A DNA stretch of 64,000 bases. Origin: Methanothrix sp. GTDB taxonomy: Archaea; Halobacteriota; Methanosarcinia; Methanotrichales; Methanotrichaceae. Below are positions 1-9,203 of the stretch, in pieces. The stretch spans positions 62,001 to 126,000 of the forward strand of contig JARYLI010000004.1 in the NCBI GenBank assembly GCA_029907715.1, in the 5' to 3' direction. The notes beneath the pieces were generated by a model that was not told the origin of the DNA, searched no databases, and saw only the letters and a list, made by a program, of their open reading frames with translations. Numbering within the stretch: the first letter of the stretch is position 1; each line of letters starts with the position of its first letter. The position numbers were made by a program, and so were the translations under genes.

Positions 1-2
1 TT

Positions 3-1289
3 TCAGAGCTTCTCCCATTTCTTCAGCTTTGCGACCTCGGACAGCGTCCTCCCTCTTCTTATCTCCTCGAAGAGTCTGCTCTCGTTCTTCTCGACCTCTT
101 TAGCTCTTCTCGCGATCTCGTAGGCCCTCTCCTTCGGTATCACCACGACACCGCAGTCATCCCCCACGATGTAATCCCCCGGACGCACAACCTGCCCTCC
201 GCAGACGATCTCCACATTTATCTCCCCCATTCCCTTCGGCTCTCCCGCAGTGGGGGCTATGGCGCTTGCGAACACAGGATAATTGAGCCTGCGGATCTCG
301 TCCACATCTCTGACAGCTCCATCGATCACGACCCCCTCAACACCCTTCTGCATGCAGCTCAGCGTCGCCAGCCCTCCCCACGGCGCGATGTGGCGGCTGC
401 CGTTGTAGATTACAATGACCTTCCCCGGCCCGGCCTCATCTATTGCCTCCACAGTTTTCGCCCAGTCGCCCTCGAAGGTCTGAACTGTCACCGCAGTGCC
501 CACGATCTTAGTTCCTGGAATTATCGGGAGTATGTCGCGCATCGCGCCCTTGCGGTGCATCGCATCAGTTATGTTCGGCGTGGAGACCTCTCTGAATATG
601 GAGATCATCTCCTCCTCCAGGCTCCTCCGGGAAGTGCCAGCGCCCTCGACATGGTCTATCGCCTCTCTGATCCTCCGGGCAGAGCCTGTGACATCCGCAG
701 ATCTTGTTATGTTGCCTCCGACTATCACTATCGATGCACCGTAGAAGATCGCATCTCTTCCAGAGGACGCATCTATGCCTCCGGCTGCAGCCACCGGAAT
801 GCTGACTACCTGGACGACCTCCCTGAGGAGATCTATGGTGCTCTTTCCGATCATCTGCTGATCTATGCCGACATGCACGCAGATGTAGTCCACCCCGAGA
901 TCCTGAAGCTCCTTCGCACGCTTCACCGGATCCGGTGTGGAGAGGAGATCGACCATTATCTCAACTCCGTACTTCCTCGCGGCACGGAGCGCGTCCTGTA
1001 TGGTCGAATCATCGGATATCGCAAGCAGCGCCACGATATCTGCGCCGGCCTTCGCCGCCATCTCGACCTCCATGGCGCCGGTGTCTATTGTCTTCATGTC
1101 AGCAACAATCCTGACGCCGGGGAGAGAGCGCCGGAGCTCGCGAACAGCATCCATTCCCTCGCTCTTGATCAGCGGCGTGCCCGCCTCGATCCAGTCCGCT
1201 CCGCCCGCTATCGCCTCCCTGGCAATCTCAACCGCCCGATCGATCTCGAGAAGATCCAGAGCAACCTGCAGAATCGGCCTGATATCCAT
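3..1289 (-). CDS. Bifunctional 3-hexulose-6-phosphate synthase / RraA-like protein
   Basis: A 428-residue two-domain protein. Residues 1-205 are a 3-hexulose-6-phosphate synthase barrel ([11 protein letters not shown] near the start and the DMKTIDTG metal/phosphate loop). Residues 225-428 are an RraA/demethylmenaquinone-methyltransferase-like domain ([21 protein letters not shown]). In archaea Hps handles the formaldehyde/ribulose-5-phosphate interconversion of the ribulose monophosphate pathway; the RraA-like half has no proven activity here. I place the start at ATG 1289 because the Hps barrel begins at MDIRPILQ; two GTG codons lie directly upstream and a longer reading is possible. A second Hps domain is fused to Fae at 50.1 kb. 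It is divergent from dapF, 58 bp away. Confidence 0.9.
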   Translation of the reverse strand: MDIRPILQVALDLLEIDRAVEIAREAIAGGADWIEAGTPLIKSEGMDAVRELRRSLPGVRIVADMKTIDTGAMEVEMAAKAGADIVALLAISDDSTIQDALRAARKYGVEIMVDLLSTPDPVKRAKELQDLGVDYICVHVGIDQQMIGKSTIDLLREVVQVVSIPVAAAGGIDASSGRDAIFYGASIVIVGGNITRSADVTGSARRIREAIDHVEGAGTSRRSLEEEMISIFREVSTPNITDAMHRKGAMRDILPIIPGTKIVGTAVTVQTFEGDWAKTVEAIDEAGPGKVIVIYNGSRHIAPWGGLATLSCMQKGVEGVVIDGAVRDVDEIRRLNYPVFASAIAPTAGEPKGMGEINVEIVCGGQVVRPGDYIVGDDCGVVVIPKERAYEIARRAKEVEKNESRLFEEIRRGRTLSEVAKLKKWEKL

Positions 1290-1316
1290 CACCACCCTGA
1301 TACCATTCTGGGAAGA

Positions 1317-1327
1317 GGGATATAAAG
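1317..1327 (+). promoter_or_regulatory. TATA-like box for dapF
   Basis: GGGATATAAAG lies about 28 bases ahead of the dapF ATG, in the short divergent gap. Spacing fits an archaeal promoter with a very short leader. Inferred from position and sequence only. Confidence 0.5.
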
Positions 1328-1347
1328 GGAGGTCCCATGGAGAAGAC

Positions 1348-2187
1348 ATGAATCAGCTGGAGTTCGTGAAGCTTCATGGGAATGGGAATGATTTCATACT
1401 CATAGATGAGCTGAACAGGGAGAGGATACCGGAAGATGCGAAAAGCGAGGCTTCCAGGATTCTGTGCCATCGCAACTTCGGCATCGGCGGCGATGGTGTT
1501 CTCTTTCTGGTGCCCTCAGAAAAAGCGGATATCGGCATGCGTCTCCTCCAGCCGGATGGCTCTGAGGCTGAGATGTGTGGAAATGGTATACGCTGCCTAG
1601 CAAAGCACGCATGGGAGAGCGGTTATGTGGGGGAGAGCTTCTCTGTTGAGACGCTGGCTGGCGTGATACCAATCCATGTCAGAATGGATGGCAACAGATT
1701 CTGGGCGAGGGTTGAGATGGGCATCCCCAGATTCGAGCGCTCTGAGATTCCCGCTGAGGGCGAGGGGCTGTTTCTGAAGGTGCCGATCCACGGCTTCGAG
1801 GTATCTGCGGTGAACACAGGCGTCCCGCACGCTGTGATATTCGTCGATGATCTCGATCTTCCTGTGGAGCGGATGGCCCCAAAGATCAGACACAGCTCAT
1901 GCTTCCCGGAGGGGGCGAATGTGAACTTTGTCAGGCACGGGGATCATCTGGAGGTCAGAACGTTCGAGCGCGGGGTCGAGGCCGAGACGTTATCATGCGG
2001 CACGGGCTCTGTGGCAGCAGCTGCAGTCGCCCGCAGGCTCGGCCTTGTGGGTGACTCGGTCGAGGTCAGAACCAGAGGCGGGCCCCTGCTGATCTCGTTT
2101 GTGGGAGAGAAAGCCTTCATGGAGGGCCCAGCTGTGACCGTGTGCAGGGGCGTTGTCTCCGATGAGATTCTGCAGACGCTGCAGTAG
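1348..2187 (+). CDS. dapF: Diaminopimelate epimerase
   Basis: A 279-residue protein that interconverts LL- and meso-diaminopimelate in lysine synthesis. Both catalytic cysteines are visible: C77 in EMCGNGIRC and C217 in LSCGTGS; the N-terminal LHGNGNDF motif is typical. The reading frame is open further upstream, but homology starts at ATG 1348, which has GGAG (1339) five bases ahead. An earlier ATG at 1337 is out of frame and closes at once. A TATA-like GATATAAAG at 1318 sits about 28 bases before the ATG, so the message may have almost no leader. Length is normal for the family. Confidence 0.95.
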   Translation: MNQLEFVKLHGNGNDFILIDELNRERIPEDAKSEASRILCHRNFGIGGDGVLFLVPSEKADIGMRLLQPDGSEAEMCGNGIRCLAKHAWESGYVGESFSVETLAGVIPIHVRMDGNRFWARVEMGIPRFERSEIPAEGEGLFLKVPIHGFEVSAVNTGVPHAVIFVDDLDLPVERMAPKIRHSSCFPEGANVNFVRHGDHLEVRTFERGVEAETLSCGTGSVAAAAVARRLGLVGDSVEVRTRGGPLLISFVGEKAFMEGPAVTVCRGVVSDEILQTLQ

Positions 2188-2217
2188 CATGCGGCCGACC
2201 GCCCAGAAAGAATGCAT

Positions 2218-3162
2218 TCATCTGATGTTGCCCACGACCGCGCCGGATGCCCTCCAGTTGCCGTCCATAAGCGCGGCCCTGTAGCCCATCAGCCTCAGGC
2301 AGTAGTACATGATGCTCGCATCCGGCATATCCCCGTACACGATCTGCAATCTTCCTCTGTCAAGGCCGCGGCCTGAGAATATCGATTCCAGTGATGCCGC
2401 GTCCCTGACGCTATTGTCTGCGATCACCGTTGAGATCGGTATCTGTATAGCCCCCTGGATCCTGGATCTGCCGAAGTCTGCAAAGCTCTCCCGCGTGTCT
2501 ATGATCTGAGCGGCACCGATCACATCCTCGAGATCCTCTGGCTTTATGAGGAGATCCTCACTGATAATCCCGCTGTAGTCGGATCGAGGCATCGATGGGG
2601 AGTTCCGCACCAGTGCTCTGCCTGTTTTCGCCCATGCGTCAACTCCGCCATTCAGCAGGCTGACGTTTCTGTGCCCGATGTACTCCAGAGCCCAGAAGAG
2701 GTATGATGCATCGCCTTCCTCTCCGTAAACCACGATTCTGTCTGTGGTGTTCACGCCGTTCTCCCTCAAGGCCTCGACGAGCGCGGATGCGTTTATGCTC
2801 TCTCCAGATCTCACAGATCTCCACCAGATGTTCCTGGCCCCGGGTATATGGCCCGCTGCATACTCCTCAGGCGAGCGGGAATCGACGGGCACAGCACCTG
2901 CAAGATCCCCAGCATCTGCTGCGATCTCCTCCACCTCGTATCTCTTCTCTGCGCTCTTGACCTGAAGCGTCTCGTTCTGCTGCGCAGTCCTGAGCGCGGG
3001 AGGAAGCTGCGATTGCGAGTACGCCTCCTTCTGCCTGTACCATCCATCAAGGTTCGTCCAGTCAGGGCATGTCGGGCAGAACGAGCCGTCCTCTGTGCCA
3101 GCCAGAGCGCCGAAGAGCGCTGGGAGGAGGAGCAGGATGAGAACCGATGTGATCAGACGCAT
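2218..3162 (-). CDS. Exported tandem rhodanese-like protein, no catalytic cysteines
   Basis: A 314-residue protein with a signal peptide (MRLITSVLILLLLPALFGAL) and two rhodanese-fold domains (about 75-185 and 205-314). The first keeps the family signature DSRSPEEYAAGHIPGA. The cysteine expected in each active loop is absent: the loops read VVYGEEGDAS (G147) and IVYGDMPDAS (G277). A CPTC pair (C29, C32) just after the signal peptide could be redox active or bind metal. Rhodaneses normally transfer sulfane sulfur; this one probably binds or scaffolds instead, which is inference. Starts at 3180 and 3168 are also possible; I prefer 3162 because it opens the signal peptide and follows GTGAT. A TATA-like TTTTATGA lies near 3188. 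Confidence 0.8.
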   Translation of the reverse strand: MRLITSVLILLLLPALFGALAGTEDGSFCPTCPDWTNLDGWYRQKEAYSQSQLPPALRTAQQNETLQVKSAEKRYEVEEIAADAGDLAGAVPVDSRSPEEYAAGHIPGARNIWWRSVRSGESINASALVEALRENGVNTTDRIVVYGEEGDASYLFWALEYIGHRNVSLLNGGVDAWAKTGRALVRNSPSMPRSDYSGIISEDLLIKPEDLEDVIGAAQIIDTRESFADFGRSRIQGAIQIPISTVIADNSVRDAASLESIFSGRGLDRGRLQIVYGDMPDASIMYYCLRLMGYRAALMDGNWRASGAVVGNIR

Positions 3163-3298
3163 TGACATCACTGTATTCATCGAATCATAAAAGATTTACC
3201 CAGGCAGCTTGGAGAACAACCGCAAAGGCACTGCTACGAGCATCGCTGGTTGAGCGGAGCCCCGTCATCACGCAGGGATTGTGAGGCTCAGGTCAATG

Positions 3299-4021
3299 TT
3301 AGACTGCCCGGTTCCTGAGCAGGCCTATCCCCTCTATCTCGACCTCAACGATGTCGCCGCTCTCGAGCCTTCCAACCCCTGGAGGTGTGCCTGTTGCTAT
3401 GACATCTCCTGGCTCCAGCGTCATTATGGAGCTCACGAACTCCACCAGCTCTGCGACCCCGAATATCAGGTCAGAGGTGTTCGATCTCTGTCTTGTCTCC
3501 CCGTTGACCCTGGTGGATATGCTGAGGTCCTCCGCATCCTCAACGCTCATCTGAGCCACCCATGGCCCCACAGGAGCGAATGTATCGAAGCTCTTCGACC
3601 TGGTCCACTGGCCGTCCTTCTGCTGGAGATCGCGGGCTGTGACATCGTTGAAGCATGTGTATCCCAGAATGTAATCATCAGCTTCATCTGCGGAGATCCT
3701 CCTGCACCTCCTGGAAATGACAACAGCAAGCTCGCCCTCGTAGTCGACGCGTCTGCTCATCTCCGGCAGGATTATCTCATCGTCGTGGCCCACAACAGCG
3801 GATGGCGGCTTTAAAAAGATGATCGGCTCATCTGGCAGATCCATCCTGAGCTCCCGCGCATGCTCCAGGTAGTTCAGACCCACGCAGACAACCTTTGTGG
3901 GGACTGATGGCGGGAGAAGCTTCACCTCCTCCAGCTCGTATGAAACGCCGTCTGATACAATGCGGTCACCATCAACATCTCCATTAAACACACGATCTCC
4001 GTATCTGAAACGTGCTATCAT
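3299..4021 (-). CDS. Fumarylacetoacetate hydrolase family protein
   Basis: A 240-residue FAH-superfamily enzyme. Visible motifs: VCVGLNYLEHARE, the metal-binding acidic set in RRVDYEGELAVVI, and the closing GDVIATGTPPGVG. Family members are metal-dependent hydrolases, decarboxylases or isomerases of short keto acids (fumarylpyruvate and acylpyruvate hydrolase, oxaloacetate decarboxylase); the substrate cannot be read from sequence. It follows pyrK by 10 bases with its own GAGGT site six bases before the ATG, so it is co-transcribed with pyrDK. No link to pyrimidine synthesis is known to me; it may repair or remove a keto acid. Confidence 0.85.
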   Translation of the reverse strand: MIARFRYGDRVFNGDVDGDRIVSDGVSYELEEVKLLPPSVPTKVVCVGLNYLEHARELRMDLPDEPIIFLKPPSAVVGHDDEIILPEMSRRVDYEGELAVVISRRCRRISADEADDYILGYTCFNDVTARDLQQKDGQWTRSKSFDTFAPVGPWVAQMSVEDAEDLSISTRVNGETRQRSNTSDLIFGVAELVEFVSSIMTLEPGDVIATGTPPGVGRLESGDIVEVEIEGIGLLRNRAV

Positions 4022-4031
4022 AGCAAAACCT

Positions 4032-4805
4032 CTAGTAGCAGCTCTCCCTCATCCCGGATGGGCCGCGCCTGTACCTCCCGAACTCGCTCTCGAGGAGCCT
4101 GTCCCCTGTGATCACAGGCCCCTCAACACACACCCTTATCCCATCAGGATCGAGGCAGCACGATCCACAGATCCCCACGGCGCACTTGAAGTACCGGTTG
4201 ATGCTCGCCTGGATCCTCGAGGCGTGCTCTCTGCATCTCCTTATTATATCGATCATCATCATCTCAGGGCCGCAGAGGTATATCTGACTGTAATCCTCAG
4301 GATCGATCTCGCTCAGGCCTGCTGAGGCCCTCCCCTCGATTCCAGCACTTCCATCGTCTGTGGTGAGTATCACATCCCCAAGCCGCCTGAACCTGTCCAA
4401 AAATATGATGTCTTCTCGGCATCTGAACCCTATCAGGGAGGTCACCTCGACCCCCCTCGCCCTGGCATCCTCCCCGAGAAAAGCGAGCGGAGCCACCCCG
4501 ACACCCCCACCGATGAGCAGGATCCTCTCGCCGGTGAGCCTGAAGCCATTTCCGAACGGACCCCTGCTGCCAACGCTATCCCCCGGCCTGAGCGCGCAGA
4601 GAGCTCTTGTTGCATCACCCACCGCGTGCACTGTGATCGAGTCCGGGGCGGAGAAGCTCATCGGTATCTCGTCCACTCCCCTAACCCACACCATGATATA
4701 CTGCCCCGGTGTGGGGTCAAGCGATCTGTCGAAGCGTATAGTGCTGACAGATGCTGTCTCACGCACCACATCTTTTATAACAAGATTCGCCGGCCTGAAC
4801 CTCAT
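4032..4805 (-). CDS. pyrK: Dihydroorotate dehydrogenase electron transfer subunit
   Basis: A 257-residue FAD and [2Fe-2S] protein that passes electrons from PyrD to NAD. The N-terminal half is a ferredoxin-reductase-type FAD barrel, the middle has the nucleotide motif LLIGGGVGVAPL, and the C terminus holds the cluster cysteines C208, C213, C216 and C226 (CAVGICGSCC then RVCVEG), the PyrK spacing. It overlaps pyrD by four bases (ATGA), so translation is coupled and the two form the usual 1B-type enzyme. Confidence 0.95.
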   Translation of the reverse strand: MRFRPANLVIKDVVRETASVSTIRFDRSLDPTPGQYIMVWVRGVDEIPMSFSAPDSITVHAVGDATRALCALRPGDSVGSRGPFGNGFRLTGERILLIGGGVGVAPLAFLGEDARARGVEVTSLIGFRCREDIIFLDRFRRLGDVILTTDDGSAGIEGRASAGLSEIDPEDYSQIYLCGPEMMMIDIIRRCREHASRIQASINRYFKCAVGICGSCCLDPDGIRVCVEGPVITGDRLLESEFGRYRRGPSGMRESCY

Positions 4806-5791
4806 GGAACCTCCTTGTGCGTTTCGACTTCGTCGAAACTCTTCGACGTAGTCGAAGATGCTGAGAGGGGATATTCCTTCGAAGGTGCAGTCGATCCACG
4901 CCTCCGCGCGATTCCCCGTATCTCCTCCAGGCTCCAGCCCTTTCTATCGAGAAACCTGATGATCCCACTCGTGATATCCCTTATGACCTCAAGCCCGCCC
5001 ATGAGCGCTGTTCCGATCTGGACGCCAGCTGCTCCGGCCATGATCATCTCAACAGCATCCTGCCAGCATGAGACGCCGCCGACTCCGATGACTGGTATCT
5101 CAAGAACGCCGGAGAGCTCGTACACGCATCTAAGGGCGACCGGCTTGATCGCCGGCCCCGAGAGACCGCCGATCACGTTGCCCAGTATCGGGTATCCGGA
5201 TTCGACGTCTATCGCCATCGCCTTCAGGGTGTTTATGGCGACGACTGCGTTCGCACCACCGCGCTGTGCCGCGATCCCGAGGACCCTTATGTCCGTCACA
5301 TTGGGGGTGAGCTTGACCCATACAGGAACATTAACAGCTCTCCTCACAGCTCTCGTGATCTCCTCGACGTTCGCGGGATCGCAGCCGATCTCCATCCCGT
5401 AGCCCTCTGCATGCGGACACGAGAGGTTCAGCTCGAACCCGTCTACATCCAGAGCAGAGGCGATCTCTGCGAACTCCTCCGGGGATGAGCCGAAGATGCT
5501 CGCGACCACAGGCACCCCGCCCTCCCTCGCGATATCGATCTCATCCTGAAACGATCTGTATGAGGGATTCGGGAGGCCCATCGCGTTTATGAGGCCGACG
5601 CCCAGCCTGACAACTGTCGGCCCGGGATGGCCGTCCCTGGGCTCCACTCCGATGGATTTTGTCACCACAGCCCCTGCGCCTTCGAGCGCGACCCTGCGCA
5701 TTGATGCGCCTGTAGTTCCAAGAATGCCGGCCGCCAGTATCAGAGGATTCTCAAGCCTCAGGCCGCCAACATCTCCCGAGAGGGATGACAT
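4802..5791 (-). CDS. pyrD: Dihydroorotate dehydrogenase catalytic subunit (class 1B)
   Basis: A 329-residue FMN barrel enzyme oxidising dihydroorotate to orotate. Class 1B is shown by the catalytic cysteine C125 in NLSCPHAEG and by the partner pyrK. The last 30 or so residues are not family sequence: they are encoded by a palindromic TCGAC repeat (4822-4859) that reads as SSTTSKSFDEVET in frame, so the C terminus was extended or replaced by a repeat insertion. No Shine-Dalgarno site precedes ATG 5791; a TATA-like CTTTTATCT lies about 28 bases upstream, suggesting a leaderless message. Confidence 0.95.
   Translation of the reverse strand: MSSLSGDVGGLRLENPLILAAGILGTTGASMRRVALEGAGAVVTKSIGVEPRDGHPGPTVVRLGVGLINAMGLPNPSYRSFQDEIDIAREGGVPVVASIFGSSPEEFAEIASALDVDGFELNLSCPHAEGYGMEIGCDPANVEEITRAVRRAVNVPVWVKLTPNVTDIRVLGIAAQRGGANAVVAINTLKAMAIDVESGYPILGNVIGGLSGPAIKPVALRCVYELSGVLEIPVIGVGGVSCWQDAVEMIMAGAAGVQIGTALMGGLEVIRDITSGIIRFLDRKGWSLEEIRGIARRRGSTAPSKEYPLSASSTTSKSFDEVETHKEVP
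4822..4859 (-). repeat. TCGAC double-hairpin repeat, copy 1 (inside pyrD)
   Basis: A 38-bp element made of two adjacent palindromes, each with a TTCGAC/GTCGAA stem and a 3-nt loop. On the minus strand it matches the copy at 54993-55030 at 36 of 38 positions. It lies inside the 3' coding end of pyrD and stays in frame. Confidence 0.85.
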
Positions 5792-5827
5792 GTGGGGGGA
5801 GATCTTGCTGCAGAGATAAAAGGCTTC

Positions 5828-7843
5828 TCAGCTTCCCTGGAACAGACCCAGATGCTCCTGCTCCACGATCCTGCTTAGGGATTCAGGCGTGATGTCGGTG
5901 ATGGGATAGTATCTGCCACCGGCTGCCTCTGCGAGGTCCCTGCAGTATCCCAGCCTCATCTCCATGAACGATGACCCCACGACCTCTGTGTCTATGACAA
6001 CGGTATGGACCCCGAGCCTCCTCGCCTCCTCGGCGAGCTGAACGATCTCCCTCTTCGGGTCCCCTGAGATCGAGACGTTCGCCCGCCCGTCAGATATGAG
6101 CACCATCATCGGCCTGATCTCCCTGTTCTTCCTCAGCTCACCCTGTATGACCCTTAGAGCCTTTGAGAGTCCTGCAGAGAGCGGAGTCCTGCCGCCGGTA
6201 GGAAGCTCTGAGAGCCGTTTCAGCGCCAGATCGACGCTGGAGCACGGGGGGAGGAGAAGATCTGCATCGTTCCCCCTGAATGCAACCATTCCTATCCTGT
6301 CCCTCTTCTGGTAGGATTCCATGAGCAGCGAGAGGACTGCGCCCTTTGCACTCTCCATCCGGCGCATCGCGCCCATGGAGCCGCTAGCATCGACCACGAA
6401 CAGCACCGTGGCAGATGTCTTCCTGACCCGCTCCTTCTCCCTTATATCCTGCGGGAGGATGCTCACCGCGAACCTTCTCTCGCGCAGGTGCTGGTAGGGT
6501 GCAGCCGCCCTGATCGTCGCATCGAATGCGATGTCCTTCCCGTCCACGGGCAATTTTGATCTCAGGTATCTGCCAGATCTGCGCATGCTCAGACTGCTCA
6601 CCCTTCGTCCCCTGGGCATCCTTCTCAGCACCCTGTCGCGCCTCAGGCTGTTCCTGAGCTGTCTCACATCTATCGGGGAGCCTATCTCGAAGACCCTCTC
6701 ATCAGGCGTTGATTCTGGCTGCTCGCTGGGGGCCTCAGAGCTTTCCTCCTGTGGTGTATCGTGATGCTCGTGGTGGTGTTCATGCTGATGCTTCTGCTGG
6801 TGTTTCTGCTCCTGGTGTTTTGAGATCGCCTGCTCGAGCTTCTCCTGGGCCATCGATGGCGGCTCGAAGGGCTTGCTCCTCATCCTGTGGGGCAGCGCCA
6901 GGATCATCGCCCTCCTCACATCCTCCTCCGTGACATCGTTCCTGCCCTCGAATGCAGCTATTGTCCTGGCAGTTCTGGCAGTGACTATCTCAGCCCTGTG
7001 AGTTCTGACCCCCATCTCGATGCATGTCCGGGCTATGAGCCTCAGGAGAGAGTCGTCCATCACGACCCCTGGAAGCATCTGCTTAGCCCTGCGGATCCTC
7101 TCGCGCAGGAGGTTCTGCTCATCGCTCCACTCCGAGATGAACGCCTCAGGATCGGATTCAAAACGTTCGGCCCTCTTTGCGATCTCAACTCTGAGATCGA
7201 CATCTGAGATAACCTCGACGTTGACCTGGAGGCCGAAGCGGTCGAGAAGCTGCGGACGGATCTCACCCTCCTCAGGGTTCATGGTGCCGACGAGCATGAA
7301 CCTCGATGGGTGCGCAACCGACACCCCCTCCCTCTCGACGATGTTCACCCCCATTGCCGCTGCATCTAGAAGAACATCAGCGACATGGTCGTCGAGAAGG
7401 TTCACCTCATCTATGTATAAAATGCCCCTGTTTGCTGCAGCCAGTATCCCAGGCTCCAGCGCCTTTATCCCCTCCTTTATCGCGCGCTCCACATCCAGAG
7501 AGCCTACAACCCTGTCCTCTGTGGCTCCGAGCGGCAGGTCCACCACAGGCATTCTCCTCATCAGAACCTGCAGATCGCCATTCTGGCTCTTCTGATAGCA
7601 GATATCGCACATCTCATCCTCGCTGAATGGGTTGCAGTTGAACGGGCAGCCATCGACGACCGGTATCTCATCGAGAAGATCTGCGAGGGCCCGAACTGCA
7701 GTCGATTTGGCGGTGCCCTTGTCTCCACGTATGAGAACACCGCCTATCCTCGGGTTGATGGCATTGAGCACAAGGGCCAGCTTCATCAGGTCCTGGCCAA
7801 CGATTGATGTGAACGGAATCGTGCGCCTCTTGAGATGATGCAT
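5828..7843 (-). CDS. Fused AAA+/VWA magnesium/cobalt chelatase subunit (ChlI-ChlD type)
   Basis: A 671-residue protein joining the ATPase (ChlI/BchI-like) and the VWA (ChlD/BchD-like) parts of a metal chelatase. The AAA+ half has Walker A GDKGTAKS (about 40-47) and Walker [13 protein letters not shown] His/Gln/Glu-rich linker (around 350-390, [11 protein letters not shown]) could hold metal ions. The VWA half (about 480-670) begins with the MIDAS motif DASGSMG. Such subunits drive insertion of Mg or Co into a tetrapyrrole together with a large H/CobN-type subunit; the CobN-like partner is encoded 8 kb away at 16.1 kb. In methanogens the product is unproven (cobalt chelation is the usual guess). 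ATG 7843 has GAGGT six bases upstream; ATG 7870 is the longer alternative. Confidence 0.9.
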   Translation of the reverse strand: MHHLKRRTIPFTSIVGQDLMKLALVLNAINPRIGGVLIRGDKGTAKSTAVRALADLLDEIPVVDGCPFNCNPFSEDEMCDICYQKSQNGDLQVLMRRMPVVDLPLGATEDRVVGSLDVERAIKEGIKALEPGILAAANRGILYIDEVNLLDDHVADVLLDAAAMGVNIVEREGVSVAHPSRFMLVGTMNPEEGEIRPQLLDRFGLQVNVEVISDVDLRVEIAKRAERFESDPEAFISEWSDEQNLLRERIRRAKQMLPGVVMDDSLLRLIARTCIEMGVRTHRAEIVTARTARTIAAFEGRNDVTEEDVRRAMILALPHRMRSKPFEPPSMAQEKLEQAISKHQEQKHQQKHQHEHHHEHHDTPQEESSEAPSEQPESTPDERVFEIGSPIDVRQLRNSLRRDRVLRRMPRGRRVSSLSMRRSGRYLRSKLPVDGKDIAFDATIRAAAPYQHLRERRFAVSILPQDIREKERVRKTSATVLFVVDASGSMGAMRRMESAKGAVLSLLMESYQKRDRIGMVAFRGNDADLLLPPCSSVDLALKRLSELPTGGRTPLSAGLSKALRVIQGELRKNREIRPMMVLISDGRANVSISGDPKREIVQLAEEARRLGVHTVVIDTEVVGSSFMEMRLGYCRDLAEAAGGRYYPITDITPESLSRIVEQEHLGLFQGS

Positions 7844-8165
7844 CTTTATACCTCTTTGGGGTTTGATCATATCTTGTCATATAAGTAGATTTTTGGTATT
7901 AAGATATGAAACCAATCTTGGATTGTAGATTGATTATCTGATAAAGTGTCAATAATATGAGATTGAATGCAGCTATCGTATCGTGGTCCCCAAGTTGTCG
8001 TCGACCAGCTAAATGCATCAATGATACAGAGATTGAGCACATAATCCTCGTCAGGTGAGGCACTTGAGCACTTGAAGGCAAGGTTCCCAGACAAGAAAGA
8101 TTAAATAGCACTTAATGTTACTGAAAATGAAAAATATCTATTTAAGTAGGATGCGGGTGATAAAA
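7844..8165. promoter_or_regulatory. Divergent promoter region between chelatase gene and ABC importer 1
   Basis: 322 bases, AT-rich, without a convincing gene. Leftward, ACTTATATGA (about 7877-7886) fits a TATA box for the chelatase gene with a 10-15 base leader. Rightward, GATTAAATAG (about 8099) and TATTTAAG (about 8138) are candidate boxes for the binding-protein gene. Both operons being metal-related, a shared metal-responsive operator is plausible, but I see no clear palindrome. Confidence 0.5.
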
Positions 8166-9203
8166 ATGCATAAAATATCCGTGGTTGCAGCTTTTGCATG
8201 CCTTGTTCTGGCTGTATCTGCTGCATGCTGCGCGGAGATCACAATAAAAGACGATCTGGGCCGTGAGGTGAAGATCAACTCCCCGAGCGAGCGTGTGGTT
8301 TTCATGATGGAAAACGCGCTTAAGACGTACTATGCTGTGGGAGATCCTGAGAACATCGTGGCTCTGAAGGACGACAAATGGATGCGAAAGCTGCTTGAGG
8401 ATATATTCCCGGTGATAGATCCTGACTTCGAGAAGAAGCTCACGGTCAGCATGACAGGCGATCGTGTCGATCTCGAATCCCTGGCCAGGGCAGATCCGGA
8501 TCTTGTGGTTCTATGGGCAACCACCCCAGATGATGTAAACATCAAAGCGATCGAGGAGACGCTTGGTGTTCCGGTCTTTGCGATATTCGTCAGATCGATC
8601 GATGACGTGCTCCACCAGGTCGATACAATGGGGGCGATATCCGACAGAATGGAGCGGGCTGCGGAGGTTAAGAAGATAATGCACGATTATATGAACATAA
8701 CAACTAATGTGACCAGCAACATCCCGGAGAGCGAGAGACCTAAGGTCTATTGGATGTGGACCGATGTTCTGGGGACAGCAGGCGTTAATAGCGGGATAAA
8801 CGATCTCATAGAGCTCGCTGGTGGTGTCAATGTGATGAAGTTCGCTGAGAACGAGACCGCCATGACGATGGAGCATCCGGTAGTAAACCTGGAGACTCTG
8901 ATAAAGCTCAATCCTGATGTGATATACATGTGGTACAACGAGAATCTCGATCCAGAGGATATACTGACTGGTGATGATTTCAAGGGATGGAAGGATATAA
9001 ACGCTGTTAAGAACGGTCGGGTTTACGAGATCAGGAATCCGTATCTATTCGACGCGTTCTCCCCACGCATGCCTCTAGCGCTACTGCACGTGGCAATGGA
9101 TCTCCATCCAGATAAGTTCAGGGATGTGGATATGAACAGGACCATCGATGACTTCCACGTGGACATGTGGGGAGTGCATTACCCGAGCATGGAGAAGGCA
9201 TGA
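8166..9203 (+). CDS. ABC importer 1, substrate-binding protein (iron/corrinoid type)
   Basis: A 345-residue exported binding protein of the helical-backbone TroA/BtuF superfamily. A signal peptide is followed by the characteristic IKDDLGREVKINSPSERVVF strand. It would capture an iron complex, corrinoid or similar chelate and hand it to the permease encoded next. ATG 8166 is preferred over the upstream codons because it opens the signal peptide and has GGTGAT six bases ahead. Its stop overlaps the permease start (ATGA). The substrate cannot be told from sequence; the neighbouring chelatase genes favour a metal or tetrapyrrole. Confidence 0.88.
   Translation: MHKISVVAAFACLVLAVSAACCAEITIKDDLGREVKINSPSERVVFMMENALKTYYAVGDPENIVALKDDKWMRKLLEDIFPVIDPDFEKKLTVSMTGDRVDLESLARADPDLVVLWATTPDDVNIKAIEETLGVPVFAIFVRSIDDVLHQVDTMGAISDRMERAAEVKKIMHDYMNITTNVTSNIPESERPKVYWMWTDVLGTAGVNSGINDLIELAGGVNVMKFAENETAMTMEHPVVNLETLIKLNPDVIYMWYNENLDPEDILTGDDFKGWKDINAVKNGRVYEIRNPYLFDAFSPRMPLALLHVAMDLHPDKFRDVDMNRTIDDFHVDMWGVHYPSMEKA

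Noticed and set aside
390-1325. 311-residue plus-strand reading frame
   Set aside because: Lies opposite the Hps-RraA gene, has no recognisable domain and is an antisense shadow of high-GC coding sequence.
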